DNA of 64,000 nt from the NCBI RefSeq assembly GCF_002950945.1, contig NZ_CP012673.1, positions 6,648,501 through 6,712,500 on the forward strand, given 5' to 3'. Source of the DNA: Sorangium cellulosum. GTDB taxonomy: Bacteria > Myxococcota_A > Polyangia > Polyangiales > Polyangiaceae. Below are positions 1 to 8,511 of this stretch, piece after piece. The notes below the pieces were generated by a model. That model searched no databases. It had not been told where the DNA came from and saw only the letters and a list, made by a program, of their open reading frames with translations. Both the position numbers and the translations under genes were made by a program. Positions within the stretch are counted from its first letter, which is position 1. Every line of letters starts with the position of its first letter.

Positions 1-1
1 C

Positions 2-451
2 GTCTGGACACCGCTGTACCCGGAGCGCTTCGTGTGCCTCGTCCGCGAGGGGCACCCGGCGGCCTCGCGCAAGCTCACGGCCGAGCAGTTCGCCGCGATA
101 CCGCAGGTGCTGGTGGCGCCCGAGGGGAGGCCGGGGAGCGTGATCGACGAGGTCCTCGCGGGGATGGGCCTGCGGCGCCGGGTGGCGGTGCGGGTGGCGA
201 GCTTCATCGCGGCGCCGGAGATCGTGGCGAGATCGGACCTGATGGTGACGCTGCCCGAGCGGATCGCCGCGAGGGCGCAGCGCCACCTGCCGCTCTGCGC
301 GATGGCGCTGCCGTTCAAGGTGAAGGGGTTCACGATGGGGCTCGCGTGGCACGAGCGGATGCGGCAGGACCCGGGGCACGCCTGGTTCCGGGCGCTGGCC
401 GCGTCGGTCGGGCAGGAGCTCAAGCGGAGGCGGGCGGAGGAGAGGCGGTAG
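2..451 (+). CDS. LysR-family transcriptional regulator, C-terminal part (cut by window edge)
   Basis: The reading frame is open to the left edge, so only the last 149 residues are visible. What remains looks like the second half of the LysR effector-binding domain: the phrase ERFVCLVREGHP is the typical strand in which LysR proteins test the ligand pocket, followed by VIDEVLAGMGLRRRVAVRV and a stretch ending with LAWHERMRQDPGHAWFR, the usual C-terminal end of the family. The DNA-binding helix-turn-helix lies outside the window, so neither the target nor the inducer can be guessed. The assignment to LysR is from recognised family wording, not from a complete domain. Confidence 0.8.
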   Translation, partial: VWTPLYPERFVCLVREGHPAASRKLTAEQFAAIPQVLVAPEGRPGSVIDEVLAGMGLRRRVAVRVASFIAAPEIVARSDLMVTLPERIAARAQRHLPLCAMALPFKVKGFTMGLAWHERMRQDPGHAWFRALAASVGQELKRRRAEERR

Positions 452-616
452 CGTCAGAGAGGACAGGCCGCGCAAAGCCGCTCCGATTCTTAAGAGCTCG
501 CCGTCAATGACCCGCCGTTGTGGGATGTCGCATCCCCGGCGCTTCGATCGCGGCGCCGCTGCGGTCCTCATCGAGGCGTGTGGACGACGGCTCGCCGCCG
601 GGCAACACTGCGCTCC

Positions 617-1198
617 ATGGCACAGGCGGTCGTGCACACGCGGATGTCGGAGCAGGAGTACCTGGAATTCGAGCGCTCCTCGCCAGACAAACACGAGTAC
701 GCGGACGGCGAGGTCTTCGCGATGGCGGGCGGCACGCTGGAGCACAGCGCGATCGCCACGAGCCTGCTCGCGGAGCTCCGGATCCCGCTCCTCGGCCGAG
801 GGTGCCGGGTGCTCACCTCGGACATGCGTATCAAGATCCAGGCGACTGGCCGCTACGTGTACCCCGATGGCTCGGTCGTCTGCACGCGGCCCGAGTTCAC
901 CGACGAGAAGCGCGACACGCTGCTCAACCCGCGCGTGATCATCGAGGTCCTCTCGGACTCGACCGAGGCCTACGACCGCGGAGACAAATTCGCCGGGTAC
1001 CGGACGATCGCGTCCGTCGAGGAGTACGTGCTCGCCTCGCAGAGAGCGCCGCGGATCGAGGTGTTCTCACGGCAGCAGGACGGGAGCTGGTCGCTCCGGA
1101 TCTACGGCCCGGGCGAGCGCGCGGCGCTCGTTTCCCTCGGCTTCGCGCTCGAGGTCGACCGGGTTTACACTGACGTCTTCGCGCCAGACGCGGCGTGA
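617..1198 (+). CDS. Uma2 family (DUF820) restriction-endonuclease-like protein
   Basis: 193 residues beginning MAQAVVHTRMSEQEYLEFE, a standard Uma2 opening. The family has a PD-(D/E)XK nuclease fold; the visible core is YVYPDGSVVC, with the acidic residue after the beta-strand, then NPRVIIEVLSDSTEAYDRGD and KFAGYR. Uma2 proteins are very abundant in cyanobacteria and myxobacteria, and their cellular job is unknown. A longer in-frame start exists at 518, but it would add an arginine-rich, non-conserved extension, so ATG 617 is preferred. The gene is isolated, transcribed away from the LysR fragment and convergent with the type VI secretion operon, whose last gene ends 15 bp away. Confidence 0.88.
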   Translation: MAQAVVHTRMSEQEYLEFERSSPDKHEYADGEVFAMAGGTLEHSAIATSLLAELRIPLLGRGCRVLTSDMRIKIQATGRYVYPDGSVVCTRPEFTDEKRDTLLNPRVIIEVLSDSTEAYDRGDKFAGYRTIASVEEYVLASQRAPRIEVFSRQQDGSWSLRIYGPGERAALVSLGFALEVDRVYTDVFAPDAA

Positions 1199-1213
1199 AG
1201 TGCGTCCTCGGGG

Positions 1214-2449
1214 TCACCCCCCCAGCGCCGCCCGCTGCCGAGCGCCCGGCGCCCTCACCTCGAACACCGGCCCTTTCCTCGTCCTCACCGCCAGTTCCTC
1301 GGCGGCGCCCGCCCGGCGCGGCTGCGTCCCTTCCCTCACGACCTCCCGGAGCACGTCCGCCGTCATCGGCCTCCCGCCGAGGTGCCTCACCCCCCTCGGC
1401 ATCCCGGCGATCGCCGCCTGACAGCGGGCGGTGAGCGCACCCACGTCAGGCCAAGGCAAGTGCTCGTCCGGATCCATCGCGACGTTGTCATCCCCCGGAT
1501 CCTCGCTCGGCCCGGCGGAGAACCCCTCCGGCGCCTTGCCCGCGAGTGCCCCCTTCACGGCGAGCCCCGTGATCGCGCTCACCCCCTCAGCCGCGATCCG
1601 CGCGAGCGCCGGCACCCGGGCCGCGCGCAGCAAGAACTGCAGCGCCCCCGCGTCCGCGAGCGCCGCCGCGCCGAGGCACGCGAACCGCGCGCACTCGGGC
1701 CGCGCGCCGAGCGCCTCCAGCCAGCCGAGGCCCGCCGCCGGATCCACCAGCCGCATCGCGAGCGAGACCGCCCTCTCGGCGAATGGCCCCCCGCCCACTG
1801 CGAACGGCCAGAGCCCCTCCACCGCGCCGGGGTGGCCGAACAGCCCGCTCGTCCACGTCGCCCAGAAGCGACACGCCTCGTCCGCGGCACTCATGTCATG
1901 CGCCACCTGCGCCGCCAGGTCCGCCCGGTAGAGCTCCCCCGCAGCGCGCAACGCGCGCGAGCGCAACCCGACATCACCCTCGTACAGCCCCTGCTCGAGC
2001 GCCGCCCCCGGATCCCGCCGGTGCGCCGCACACCCCGCGAGGCCGATCCTCCGAAGCAGCGGCGGACAGCCCACGTCGAGGAACCCCGGAAGCAGCGGCG
2101 CGAGCGCCTCCCACGGGGTCCACCCGAGCGCGGCGACGAGCTCGTCGAGGCGCGCCGGCTCCTCCGCCGCGAGATCGAGCAGCCGCGCGATGCCGCGGAT
2201 CTGCCGCCCCTCGAGCGCGAGCACCAGCGCGACGAAGAGCCCGCCGTTTCGCTCCTCCGCGAGCGCCGCGCTCGCCGCCTTCCACCCCTCGGCGCCGGCC
2301 ACGCGCAGCCCGTCGATCTGCGCCTCCAGACGCTCGTCGAGCTCGCACAGCGACGCGAGCGTGTAATGGGGCGCCCGCACCGCGCCCTCGCGACGGAACC
2401 ACAAGAACGCCGCGACCGAGGCGTGCTGTTCGACCAGGGAGACGATCAT
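1214..2449 (-). CDS. TIGR02270 family HEAT-like repeat protein (type VI secretion associated)
   Basis: 411 residues, almost entirely alpha-helical. The N-terminal HASVAAFLWFRR followed by LCELDERLEAQIDGL is the signature opening of TIGR02270 proteins, a family described as travelling with type VI secretion genes. The centre is made of HEAT-like helical pairs (for example LRSRALRAAGELYRADLAAQ). The function is not established; helical repeats suggest a scaffold or adaptor. It is the last gene of the minus-strand operon, 31 bp after the vgrG stop, which fits the family's known neighbourhood. Family identification is from recall of the conserved start and context. Confidence 0.85.
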   Translation of the reverse strand: MIVSLVEQHASVAAFLWFRREGAVRAPHYTLASLCELDERLEAQIDGLRVAGAEGWKAASAALAEERNGGLFVALVLALEGRQIRGIARLLDLAAEEPARLDELVAALGWTPWEALAPLLPGFLDVGCPPLLRRIGLAGCAAHRRDPGAALEQGLYEGDVGLRSRALRAAGELYRADLAAQVAHDMSAADEACRFWATWTSGLFGHPGAVEGLWPFAVGGGPFAERAVSLAMRLVDPAAGLGWLEALGARPECARFACLGAAALADAGALQFLLRAARVPALARIAAEGVSAITGLAVKGALAGKAPEGFSAGPSEDPGDDNVAMDPDEHLPWPDVGALTARCQAAIAGMPRGVRHLGGRPMTADVLREVVREGTQPRRAGAAEELAVRTRKGPVFEVRAPGARQRAALGG

Positions 2450-2480
2450 GGAGGGAGGGAGGGAAAGAGCGCCGCGCGCC

Positions 2481-4661
2481 TCAGTTGATGTTCACGGCCG
2501 AGCCCTTGATCTTCACCGCCGCCGCGGCCTCCATCTCGACGGGGCCGTCCGACGCGATGATCACCTTGCTGGCCGCCTTGACGAGCACCTTGCCGGTGCC
2601 CTCCACCTTGATGTCCTTCCCCTTCACCGTGACGTCGCCGCTCTTGTCGATCACCACCGTCGCGTCGCCGCAGGTGATCGTGATCTTCTCCTTCACCTCG
2701 ATCTTCTGCTCTCCCCCGACGCTGACCGACTCGTCCTTTCCGATCGTGATCGCGGCCGTCCCGGTCACGTCGGTCTTGAGGTCCGCGCCGACGCTCACCT
2801 TCTTGTCCTTGCCGACCGTCTCCACGCTCTCGGCGCCGACGTTCTCCTCCTTGCCCGCGCCGATCCCCACGGAGAGCTTGCCGCCGACGTTCACCGTGGC
2901 CGGGCCGCCCACGCTCGCGTTCGCCCCGGCGGTGATCGCCGCGATGAACGCGCCGCCGATGTTCTTCGTCGCGTTGGCGCCGATGTCCTGCGACTCGTTC
3001 CCGGCGATCGCCTCGACGTGGTTGCCGCCGACGTTGATCGACTTGTCGTTGCCGACGTCCTCGCTCTGGTTCCGCTCGACCTTCTTCTTCCGGTCGTTCC
3101 CGACCGAGAGCTGCTCGTCGTGGCCGACCTCCTGCGTCTTGTCGTTCTCGACGCGGATGTTCCAGTCCTTCTGGGCGTGCAGGTAGACCTCCTCCGCGCC
3201 GAGCTTGTCCTCGAACCTGAGCTCGTTGGAGCCGCCGCTGTCAGGCGACGAGTTGCTCCGCAGCGTGCTCTTCGTCTTCTCCGCGGGCAGCGGGTACGGC
3301 GGCACGTTCAGCCCGTGGTAGACGCGGCCCACGATGAGCGGCCGATCCGGGTCGCCCTCGAGGAAGTCCACGACCACCTCGTGGCCGATCCGCGGGATCC
3401 ACATCGCGCCATAACCGGCTCCGGCCCAGACCTGGCTCACCCGGATCCAGCAGGAGCTCTTCTCGTCGCGCTTCCCGGCGCGGTCCCAGTGGAACTGCAC
3501 CTTCACCCGGCCGTGCTCGTCGACATGGATCTCCTCGCCAGAAGGGCCGGTGACGATCGCCGTCTGGACGCCGCGCATGAACGGCCGCGGGGTCCGGCGC
3601 GGCGGCCGGAAGAGGACGTCGTCGGGGATGATCTCGAAGCGGTTCTCGTAGCTCTTCACGATCTCGCGGGTGTCCGCCATCTGCGGCGCCACGCCGGTGT
3701 GGTGGACGCGGGTCACGAGGTACCGCCGGTTCATGGCGTCGCGCGGGTGCTCGGACAGCGTGAACGCATATCCCGGCGTGAGGCGGGCACACCCGCTCTC
3801 CCCCGCGCCCCACCTCCGGAACGCCTCCCACTCGCCGAGGCGGACCTTGCTGAGCGCCGCGCCGCCGTCGGGTAGCTCGAACTCGCCGGGGTAGTCGTAG
3901 ACCTCGAGCTCGCTCTCCGCCGCGCCGGCCGCGGTGGACATGAGAGAGAGGCCCGGCTTCTTGAAGTTGAAGTCGGTCACCGAGACCTTGCCCGGCCTGA
4001 GCTCACGCCCGAAGACGAAGCGCGACACGCTCTCGCCCCGCGCCATCGCCCCGAGCGGCGGGCGGTACGCGACCGTCTCCGGAGCGACGATGTCCACGTA
4101 CTGCTTCGCGTCCGCGATCACGAGCGTGTGGGCGTCCTCGCCGTGCTCGAAGTAATAGAACATGCCCTCCTGCTCCATCAGGCGGCTCACGAACGCCCAG
4201 TCCGACTCGCGGTACTGCACGCTGTACTCGCGCGTCGTGTACGAGCCCTGGAGCGCGAGGCGGTAGCCGTCGACGGCCGCGGCGGCGAAGACGGCCTCGA
4301 TGATCTCGGCCGCCGTCTTCTCCTGGAAGATGCGCGCGTCATGGCGGTAGAGCAGCCGGAACACCGCGGGCACGAGCGAGACGCGGTAGACCGCGGACCT
4401 GTCGGTCAGCTCGCCGGCCTCGATGTGGCTGACGATGCCGCCGACGTACCGGGGGGCCTGCTCCGCCGTGGTGATGGTGAGCGTGGCCTTGGCGCCGATG
4501 ATCCCCTCGGGATCGAGGTCGCCCTGGGGGGTCGTGACCTCGATCTGGAAGGCGTAGAGCTCCGAGATCCCCTCGCTCCCTTCGAAGGAAGCGACCGAGA
4601 GCGCAGCGCTCACGCCGTCGATGGAGAGCGCAAAGGTGGTGTGGTCGCTGGAGCCTGGCAT
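2481..4661 (-). CDS. vgrG: Type VI secretion system tip protein VgrG
   Basis: 726 residues. VgrG trimers form the spike that tips the T6SS Hcp tube and carry effectors. Residues 1 to about 380 form the gp27-like base: ALSVASFEGSEGISELY at the start, AEIIEAVFA, then YSVQYRESDWAFVSRLMEQE and GMFYYFEH, all diagnostic. The gp5-like OB-fold follows (HVDEHGRVKVQFHWDRAGK, WIRVSQVWAGAGYGAMWIPR, GHEVVVDFLEGDPDRP). From about residue 480 to the end is a needle of repeated short strands rich in VG, DV and VGGN, ending KIKGSAVNIN. There is no extra catalytic C-terminal domain, so effectors are probably separate proteins, presumably the upstream operon genes. A GAGGTG sequence precedes the ATG. Downstream of the DUF2169 gene by 86 bp. 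Confidence 0.97.
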   Translation of the reverse strand: MPGSSDHTTFALSIDGVSAALSVASFEGSEGISELYAFQIEVTTPQGDLDPEGIIGAKATLTITTAEQAPRYVGGIVSHIEAGELTDRSAVYRVSLVPAVFRLLYRHDARIFQEKTAAEIIEAVFAAAAVDGYRLALQGSYTTREYSVQYRESDWAFVSRLMEQEGMFYYFEHGEDAHTLVIADAKQYVDIVAPETVAYRPPLGAMARGESVSRFVFGRELRPGKVSVTDFNFKKPGLSLMSTAAGAAESELEVYDYPGEFELPDGGAALSKVRLGEWEAFRRWGAGESGCARLTPGYAFTLSEHPRDAMNRRYLVTRVHHTGVAPQMADTREIVKSYENRFEIIPDDVLFRPPRRTPRPFMRGVQTAIVTGPSGEEIHVDEHGRVKVQFHWDRAGKRDEKSSCWIRVSQVWAGAGYGAMWIPRIGHEVVVDFLEGDPDRPLIVGRVYHGLNVPPYPLPAEKTKSTLRSNSSPDSGGSNELRFEDKLGAEEVYLHAQKDWNIRVENDKTQEVGHDEQLSVGNDRKKKVERNQSEDVGNDKSINVGGNHVEAIAGNESQDIGANATKNIGGAFIAAITAGANASVGGPATVNVGGKLSVGIGAGKEENVGAESVETVGKDKKVSVGADLKTDVTGTAAITIGKDESVSVGGEQKIEVKEKITITCGDATVVIDKSGDVTVKGKDIKVEGTGKVLVKAASKVIIASDGPVEMEAAAAVKIKGSAVNIN

Positions 4662-4747
4662 GGGAGATCACCTCGTGCCGCGTGGGCGTTCCGATCCGGA
4701 GGACGTGAGGGGTCGAGCTCGGGGGAGCGAGGGCCGCGCGGCGCCCA

Positions 4748-6391
4748 TCACGGGAACCTCGCGTCGCCGGGCGCCGGGGAGAGCCCGGCACGGGCCGCGG
4801 CGGCCAGGAACGAGGCGCCGAGCGGGCCGGCGGGCGCAGGCTCCTCCGGCGGCGCGGAGGCGCCGGGATCGTCGCCGGCGTAGGTGATCTCGGGCAGCGG
4901 CGGCGCCTCGAACGGCTCCACCCTGGGCGGCCCGGGCGCGCGGTGCATCGCCGAGGCAGGGAGCACGCCGCCGGGCGCCGCGGCGGGGGCCGGCCCCTCC
5001 GGGCCGCGGGCCGCGCGCTCGAACGGCGTCGCCGGCGGCAGCGGGGCGCCCGCTGGGGCCGGCGCGGCGGCGGGGCGGCCACCGACAAACGGCAGCGCCG
5101 GCGCGGCGCCGGGCGGCGGTATCGCCGGCGCGGCGCCGGGCACCGGCATCGCCGGCGCGGCGCCGGCGAACGGCATCACCGGCGCGGCGCTGCGCCGGAA
5201 GATCTCGTCCAGGCTCATGTCCAGGGTCGCGGATCTGCCGCGGTCGTCGTCGGCAGGCTCGCTCGGCCGGGGCGCGCTCGCCGCCGGCCGGGGCGACTGG
5301 AACGGCAGCGCGTTGCCCCTCCCCCGCTCGACGGCGACGGCGTCGGTGCTCACCGTCGACGCGTACCGCGCCGCGCGCTCCGCGGCCGCCGCAGCGGCGG
5401 CCGAGCGGCCCGGCGGGAACACGACCGGCTGCCCCGGGAGCGCCACGCCCGCGTGGATCTCCAGCGCCGCGAGCGCCTCCTCGCCGGCCACGGCGACGCT
5501 CCCGCGCCAGACGATCGCACACGTCCTCCGCTCCGCGTCGAGGATCGCCATGTCGGCCACCATCGCGATCGGCACACCCGACACGAGATCTCCCGAGGGG
5601 CCATAGAGCCGCGCGACCCCGGAGGCGTTCGGCAGGTGCGATTGCAGCCGCGGCCGGTCGGCGAAGAACCCCTCGAGCACGAACCACTCGTCGCCGCGGA
5701 AGGGGGCCATCCGCTGGTCGGGCGGCGCGGCCTGGTAGTAGCCCCAGGGGAAGCCGTCCGGCAGGACGACGATCCGCTGATCGAGGTGCCGCGGGTCGAA
5801 GCCGCCGAGGATCTGCCGCCGCACCGGCCAGCCCCGCGCGACGGGGCCGAAGCCCGCCGGCCGGCCGCCGTGCTCGGGGTAGAAGATCCGGACGCGCGCG
5901 GGATCCCGGGAGCCCACCGGGTTGTCCGGGTACCCGGGGCCGCCGACGGCGGCCTCGTACACGAGCGGCTGGCGCGCGATCGGCGCGACGTGGCCCGCGG
6001 CGTCCGCCGGCCCCTGCGCCACGAGGCGCTTGTCGAGGAGCGGGCGCCCGTCCCTCGCCACGAGCAGCCGCACCGGCAGGCGCGGCGCGGGCACACCCCC
6101 CGGAGCACACGCGCTCCCCGTGACCAGGACGTCGGCGCGCGCGAGGTACGGCGCCGTCTCCGCCGCCGCCGCGAGGCTCCGCGGAGGCGGCCCGGCGTGC
6201 GGCTCGTCGGCCCGCACCACGGGCAGCGGGGCGACGAGCGCCATGGGCCCGTCCGGGACCAGGGCGAACGTCGCCTTGACCACGGCGGCGACGCGGAGCT
6301 GCCCGGCGGCGGCGAACGCGACCGTGGCCACGGCCACCCGGCCGATCGGCGCAATCCGCATCGGATCGAGGGAGGGCGTCATCCGGGTCAC
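4748..6391 (-). CDS. DUF2169 domain protein (T6SS adaptor type)
   Basis: 547 residues. The N-terminal 340 residues are a DUF2169 domain: AAVVKATFALVPDGP at the start, then YPEHGGRPAGFGPVARGWPVRR, LPDGFPWGYYQAAPPDQR and MAPFRGDEWFVLEGF are strongly typical. DUF2169 proteins are known as chaperones or adaptors that help load toxins onto VgrG. The C-terminal 200 residues are low-complexity, rich in Ala, Pro and Gly, with a repeated GAAPAxPxP unit. The chosen start is the GTG at 6391, whose GTGA overlaps the TGA of the upstream gene; an ATG at 6382 (second Met of MTRMTPS) is the alternative. Its place directly before vgrG agrees with an adaptor role. Confidence 0.9.
   Translation of the reverse strand: MTRMTPSLDPMRIAPIGRVAVATVAFAAAGQLRVAAVVKATFALVPDGPMALVAPLPVVRADEPHAGPPPRSLAAAAETAPYLARADVLVTGSACAPGGVPAPRLPVRLLVARDGRPLLDKRLVAQGPADAAGHVAPIARQPLVYEAAVGGPGYPDNPVGSRDPARVRIFYPEHGGRPAGFGPVARGWPVRRQILGGFDPRHLDQRIVVLPDGFPWGYYQAAPPDQRMAPFRGDEWFVLEGFFADRPRLQSHLPNASGVARLYGPSGDLVSGVPIAMVADMAILDAERRTCAIVWRGSVAVAGEEALAALEIHAGVALPGQPVVFPPGRSAAAAAAAERAARYASTVSTDAVAVERGRGNALPFQSPRPAASAPRPSEPADDDRGRSATLDMSLDEIFRRSAAPVMPFAGAAPAMPVPGAAPAIPPPGAAPALPFVGGRPAAAPAPAGAPLPPATPFERAARGPEGPAPAAAPGGVLPASAMHRAPGPPRVEPFEAPPLPEITYAGDDPGASAPPEEPAPAGPLGASFLAAAARAGLSPAPGDARFP
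5085..5195 (-). repeat. Intragenic GC-rich tandem repeat in the DUF2169 gene
   Basis: About four imperfect copies of a roughly 27-base unit built on CGCCGGCGCGGCGCCGGGC encode the GAAPA(M/I/L)P repeat of the C-terminal low-complexity tail. Copies differ mainly in the last ten bases, so the tail length probably varies between strains. Confidence 0.75.
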
Positions 6392-8511
6392 GGGGGCGCG
6401 AAGGCGATCTGCAGGAGCAGGGTGATCGGGTGGACATGAAACACCGTCTCCGCGCCGGGGAGCGAGCCCTTTCCGGACTGCACCTCCGACCAGAAGCGGT
6501 ACTTGTTGTAGGCGTCCCCGAGCGCGTCGCGGTCCACGTCCTTCATGAACCCGAACGAGCTCGATTTCGCGAGCGCGTCCTTCCAGTCGAGGGCGAAGGC
6601 GTGCGGCATCTTGAGCACCACGCTCCGGAACCGGCCGCGATCCGGATCGCCCTTGATCGCGTCGAGATCGGCGTCGAGTAGGACGCCGTCCACCGGCGGC
6701 TTGACGAGCTTCGCCGCGACGAGCTTCTCGACGAGGTCCTTGCGATCGGCGGCCTTCGCGGCGTCCGAGGCGTCGAGCAGGGCATACCCGGCGTCGGTGA
6801 GCAGGTTCGCCTCCGAGAACGTCTCCAGGCGGAACGAGGCGCCGATGCCCGCGAGCGAGGCGTCGGTCGGCGCCTTGGCGATCTTGCCGAGCACGTCCCC
6901 GCCGAAGACCCGGATCGGGCTCTCGAGGCCGATGACGTCATGGCTCGAGAGCGCCGACGCGAGCGCCGCGTCGGCGGCGTGGACCTTGGCCACCGCGACG
7001 CCGCCGCGCGAGGTGTAGACGTAGGCGTCCGGCGGCGACGCGAGCTGGATGACCTTGGAGCCCGCCGGCGCGGTCGGGTCGAGCGTCTTCGGATCGAGCT
7101 CCACCCCCGTGGTCTCCGCCCGCTCGCCGGGCGCGAGGTTGCCCTTCGGGGTGAGCGCGCCGGGCGGCGCGGCGTTGTGGAGGTAGACCGGGCTCGGCGC
7201 GAGCGCCTCCACGTGGTCCTTGGTCCTCACGTGGAGCGCCCGGCGCCAGGCCACCTCCGCCGCCGACGACGGGACCTCCGCGTCGAGGTGCATCGTCAGG
7301 CTGTAGAAGACCTTGTCCTTCCACGTGTGCTTGATCAGCACGAAGTTGCGCGAGCCGTGAGGCTCGGCGTCCTCCGCCTCGCCCGCGCGGCAGCCGACGA
7401 TCTCGCCGTCGAACATCGCCCGGATCTTGTCCCCGGCGGCGCCCGGCACATGGACGCCGCCGTGCCACGTGCGCGCCTTCCCGATCGGGTAGACACCGCC
7501 CTTGCCGACCTCGATCCTCTGGAAATGCGGGGCGCTCGGCGCGACCTTCGGGTCCAGCCCGCCGCCGAGATCCACGGGGTACGACAGCCCGGCGCGGTGA
7601 GAATACAGGGGCTTCACGGCGTCCTCGTCCGTCTTGACGAAGTCGTCCTTCTCGCGGCCGCGCCGCCTCGCCGTGTCGACGTGCACGGCGAACGGCGCCG
7701 CGGGGGCCGGCGCGCCGAGCCGCCCCTCGGCGATGCTCACGCGGTCGGGCTCGTGCCACCGCAGCTGGAAGCCGCACTTCGCGAGCGCGACGCCGCGGAT
7801 GCGCGCGCACTCCGGGCACGGGGAGCCGCCCGCCTCGACGCAGGTGCCGGCGTGGATGAACTGGATCGATTTGCCGAGGTGGAGCGTGGACCGCCGGTGC
7901 TTCCAGCGGGAATCGTCGGTGACATGGTAGTTGTCGTGCCAGCAGCGGTACCCGGCCTTCACCACGATCTGCTGGACCGCCGCGCGGTGCATGAGCGCGC
8001 GCGCCGCCCAGAGCACGGCCTTGTCGATGCCGTCGTGCTCCTCCATGTCGTAGACATCGAGCGTCTCGCCCGCGTGCGCCGTCCCGTCGAGGAGGAACTT
8101 GCCCGCGAACCGCTTCTTGCCGAAGCCCGAGCACTTGCCCTCGTCCGGGTGCTTGTCGCAGCGGCAGAGGATGGGACCGTCGTTCGTGCCGCGGGCGCAA
8201 GGGCACGCGAGGTCGGCGACGAAGATCGGGTGTTCGCCCGCCTCGCGGTCGATCGCCCGGTAGGTGCCCACGTCGACGACCCCGGTGATCGGCAGGCCGT
8301 GGGCCTTCTGGAAGCGCTTCACGGCGTCGCGTGTGGTGCCGTCGTACTCGCCGTTCACGCGCACGGGGTCCATCACCTGGCCGATGCCGTCGCCGTCGCT
8401 GCCCGAGCCCCAGCCGATGAGCTTGATCTGGAGCTCCCAGACGTCGCGGCCCTTGCCGATCCCCGGCTCGAGGACACGCGTGCCGTAGTCGGGGCTGGCC
8501 GGGCGGCTCAA
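6388..8511 (-). CDS. Peptidoglycan-binding protein with M15-like and M23/LytM-like domains (candidate T6SS cell-wall effector)
   Basis: 707 residues from a TTG start whose first bases overlap the upstream stop (ATTGA). No ATG or GTG lies near, and the protein is family-like from the start. Residues about 20-85 form a PG_binding_1 domain (VNGEYDGTTRDAVKRFQKAHGLP). Residues 180-260 resemble a degenerate M15 D-Ala-D-Ala peptidase: TLHLGKSIQF around His211, then WHEPDRVS and HVD, but the usual Asp after the His is missing. Residues 340-415 resemble an M23/LytM endopeptidase: WHGGVHVPGAAGDKIRAMF with His350 and His354 (a His where M23 has Asp), IKHTW, and MHLD at His408. There is no signal peptide, as expected for a type VI cargo. 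A murein-hydrolysing role is inference. Confidence 0.72.
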   Translation of the reverse strand: MSRPASPDYGTRVLEPGIGKGRDVWELQIKLIGWGSGSDGDGIGQVMDPVRVNGEYDGTTRDAVKRFQKAHGLPITGVVDVGTYRAIDREAGEHPIFVADLACPCARGTNDGPILCRCDKHPDEGKCSGFGKKRFAGKFLLDGTAHAGETLDVYDMEEHDGIDKAVLWAARALMHRAAVQQIVVKAGYRCWHDNYHVTDDSRWKHRRSTLHLGKSIQFIHAGTCVEAGGSPCPECARIRGVALAKCGFQLRWHEPDRVSIAEGRLGAPAPAAPFAVHVDTARRRGREKDDFVKTDEDAVKPLYSHRAGLSYPVDLGGGLDPKVAPSAPHFQRIEVGKGGVYPIGKARTWHGGVHVPGAAGDKIRAMFDGEIVGCRAGEAEDAEPHGSRNFVLIKHTWKDKVFYSLTMHLDAEVPSSAAEVAWRRALHVRTKDHVEALAPSPVYLHNAAPPGALTPKGNLAPGERAETTGVELDPKTLDPTAPAGSKVIQLASPPDAYVYTSRGGVAVAKVHAADAALASALSSHDVIGLESPIRVFGGDVLGKIAKAPTDASLAGIGASFRLETFSEANLLTDAGYALLDASDAAKAADRKDLVEKLVAAKLVKPPVDGVLLDADLDAIKGDPDRGRFRSVVLKMPHAFALDWKDALAKSSSFGFMKDVDRDALGDAYNKYRFWSEVQSGKGSLPGAETVFHVHPITLLLQIAFAPP

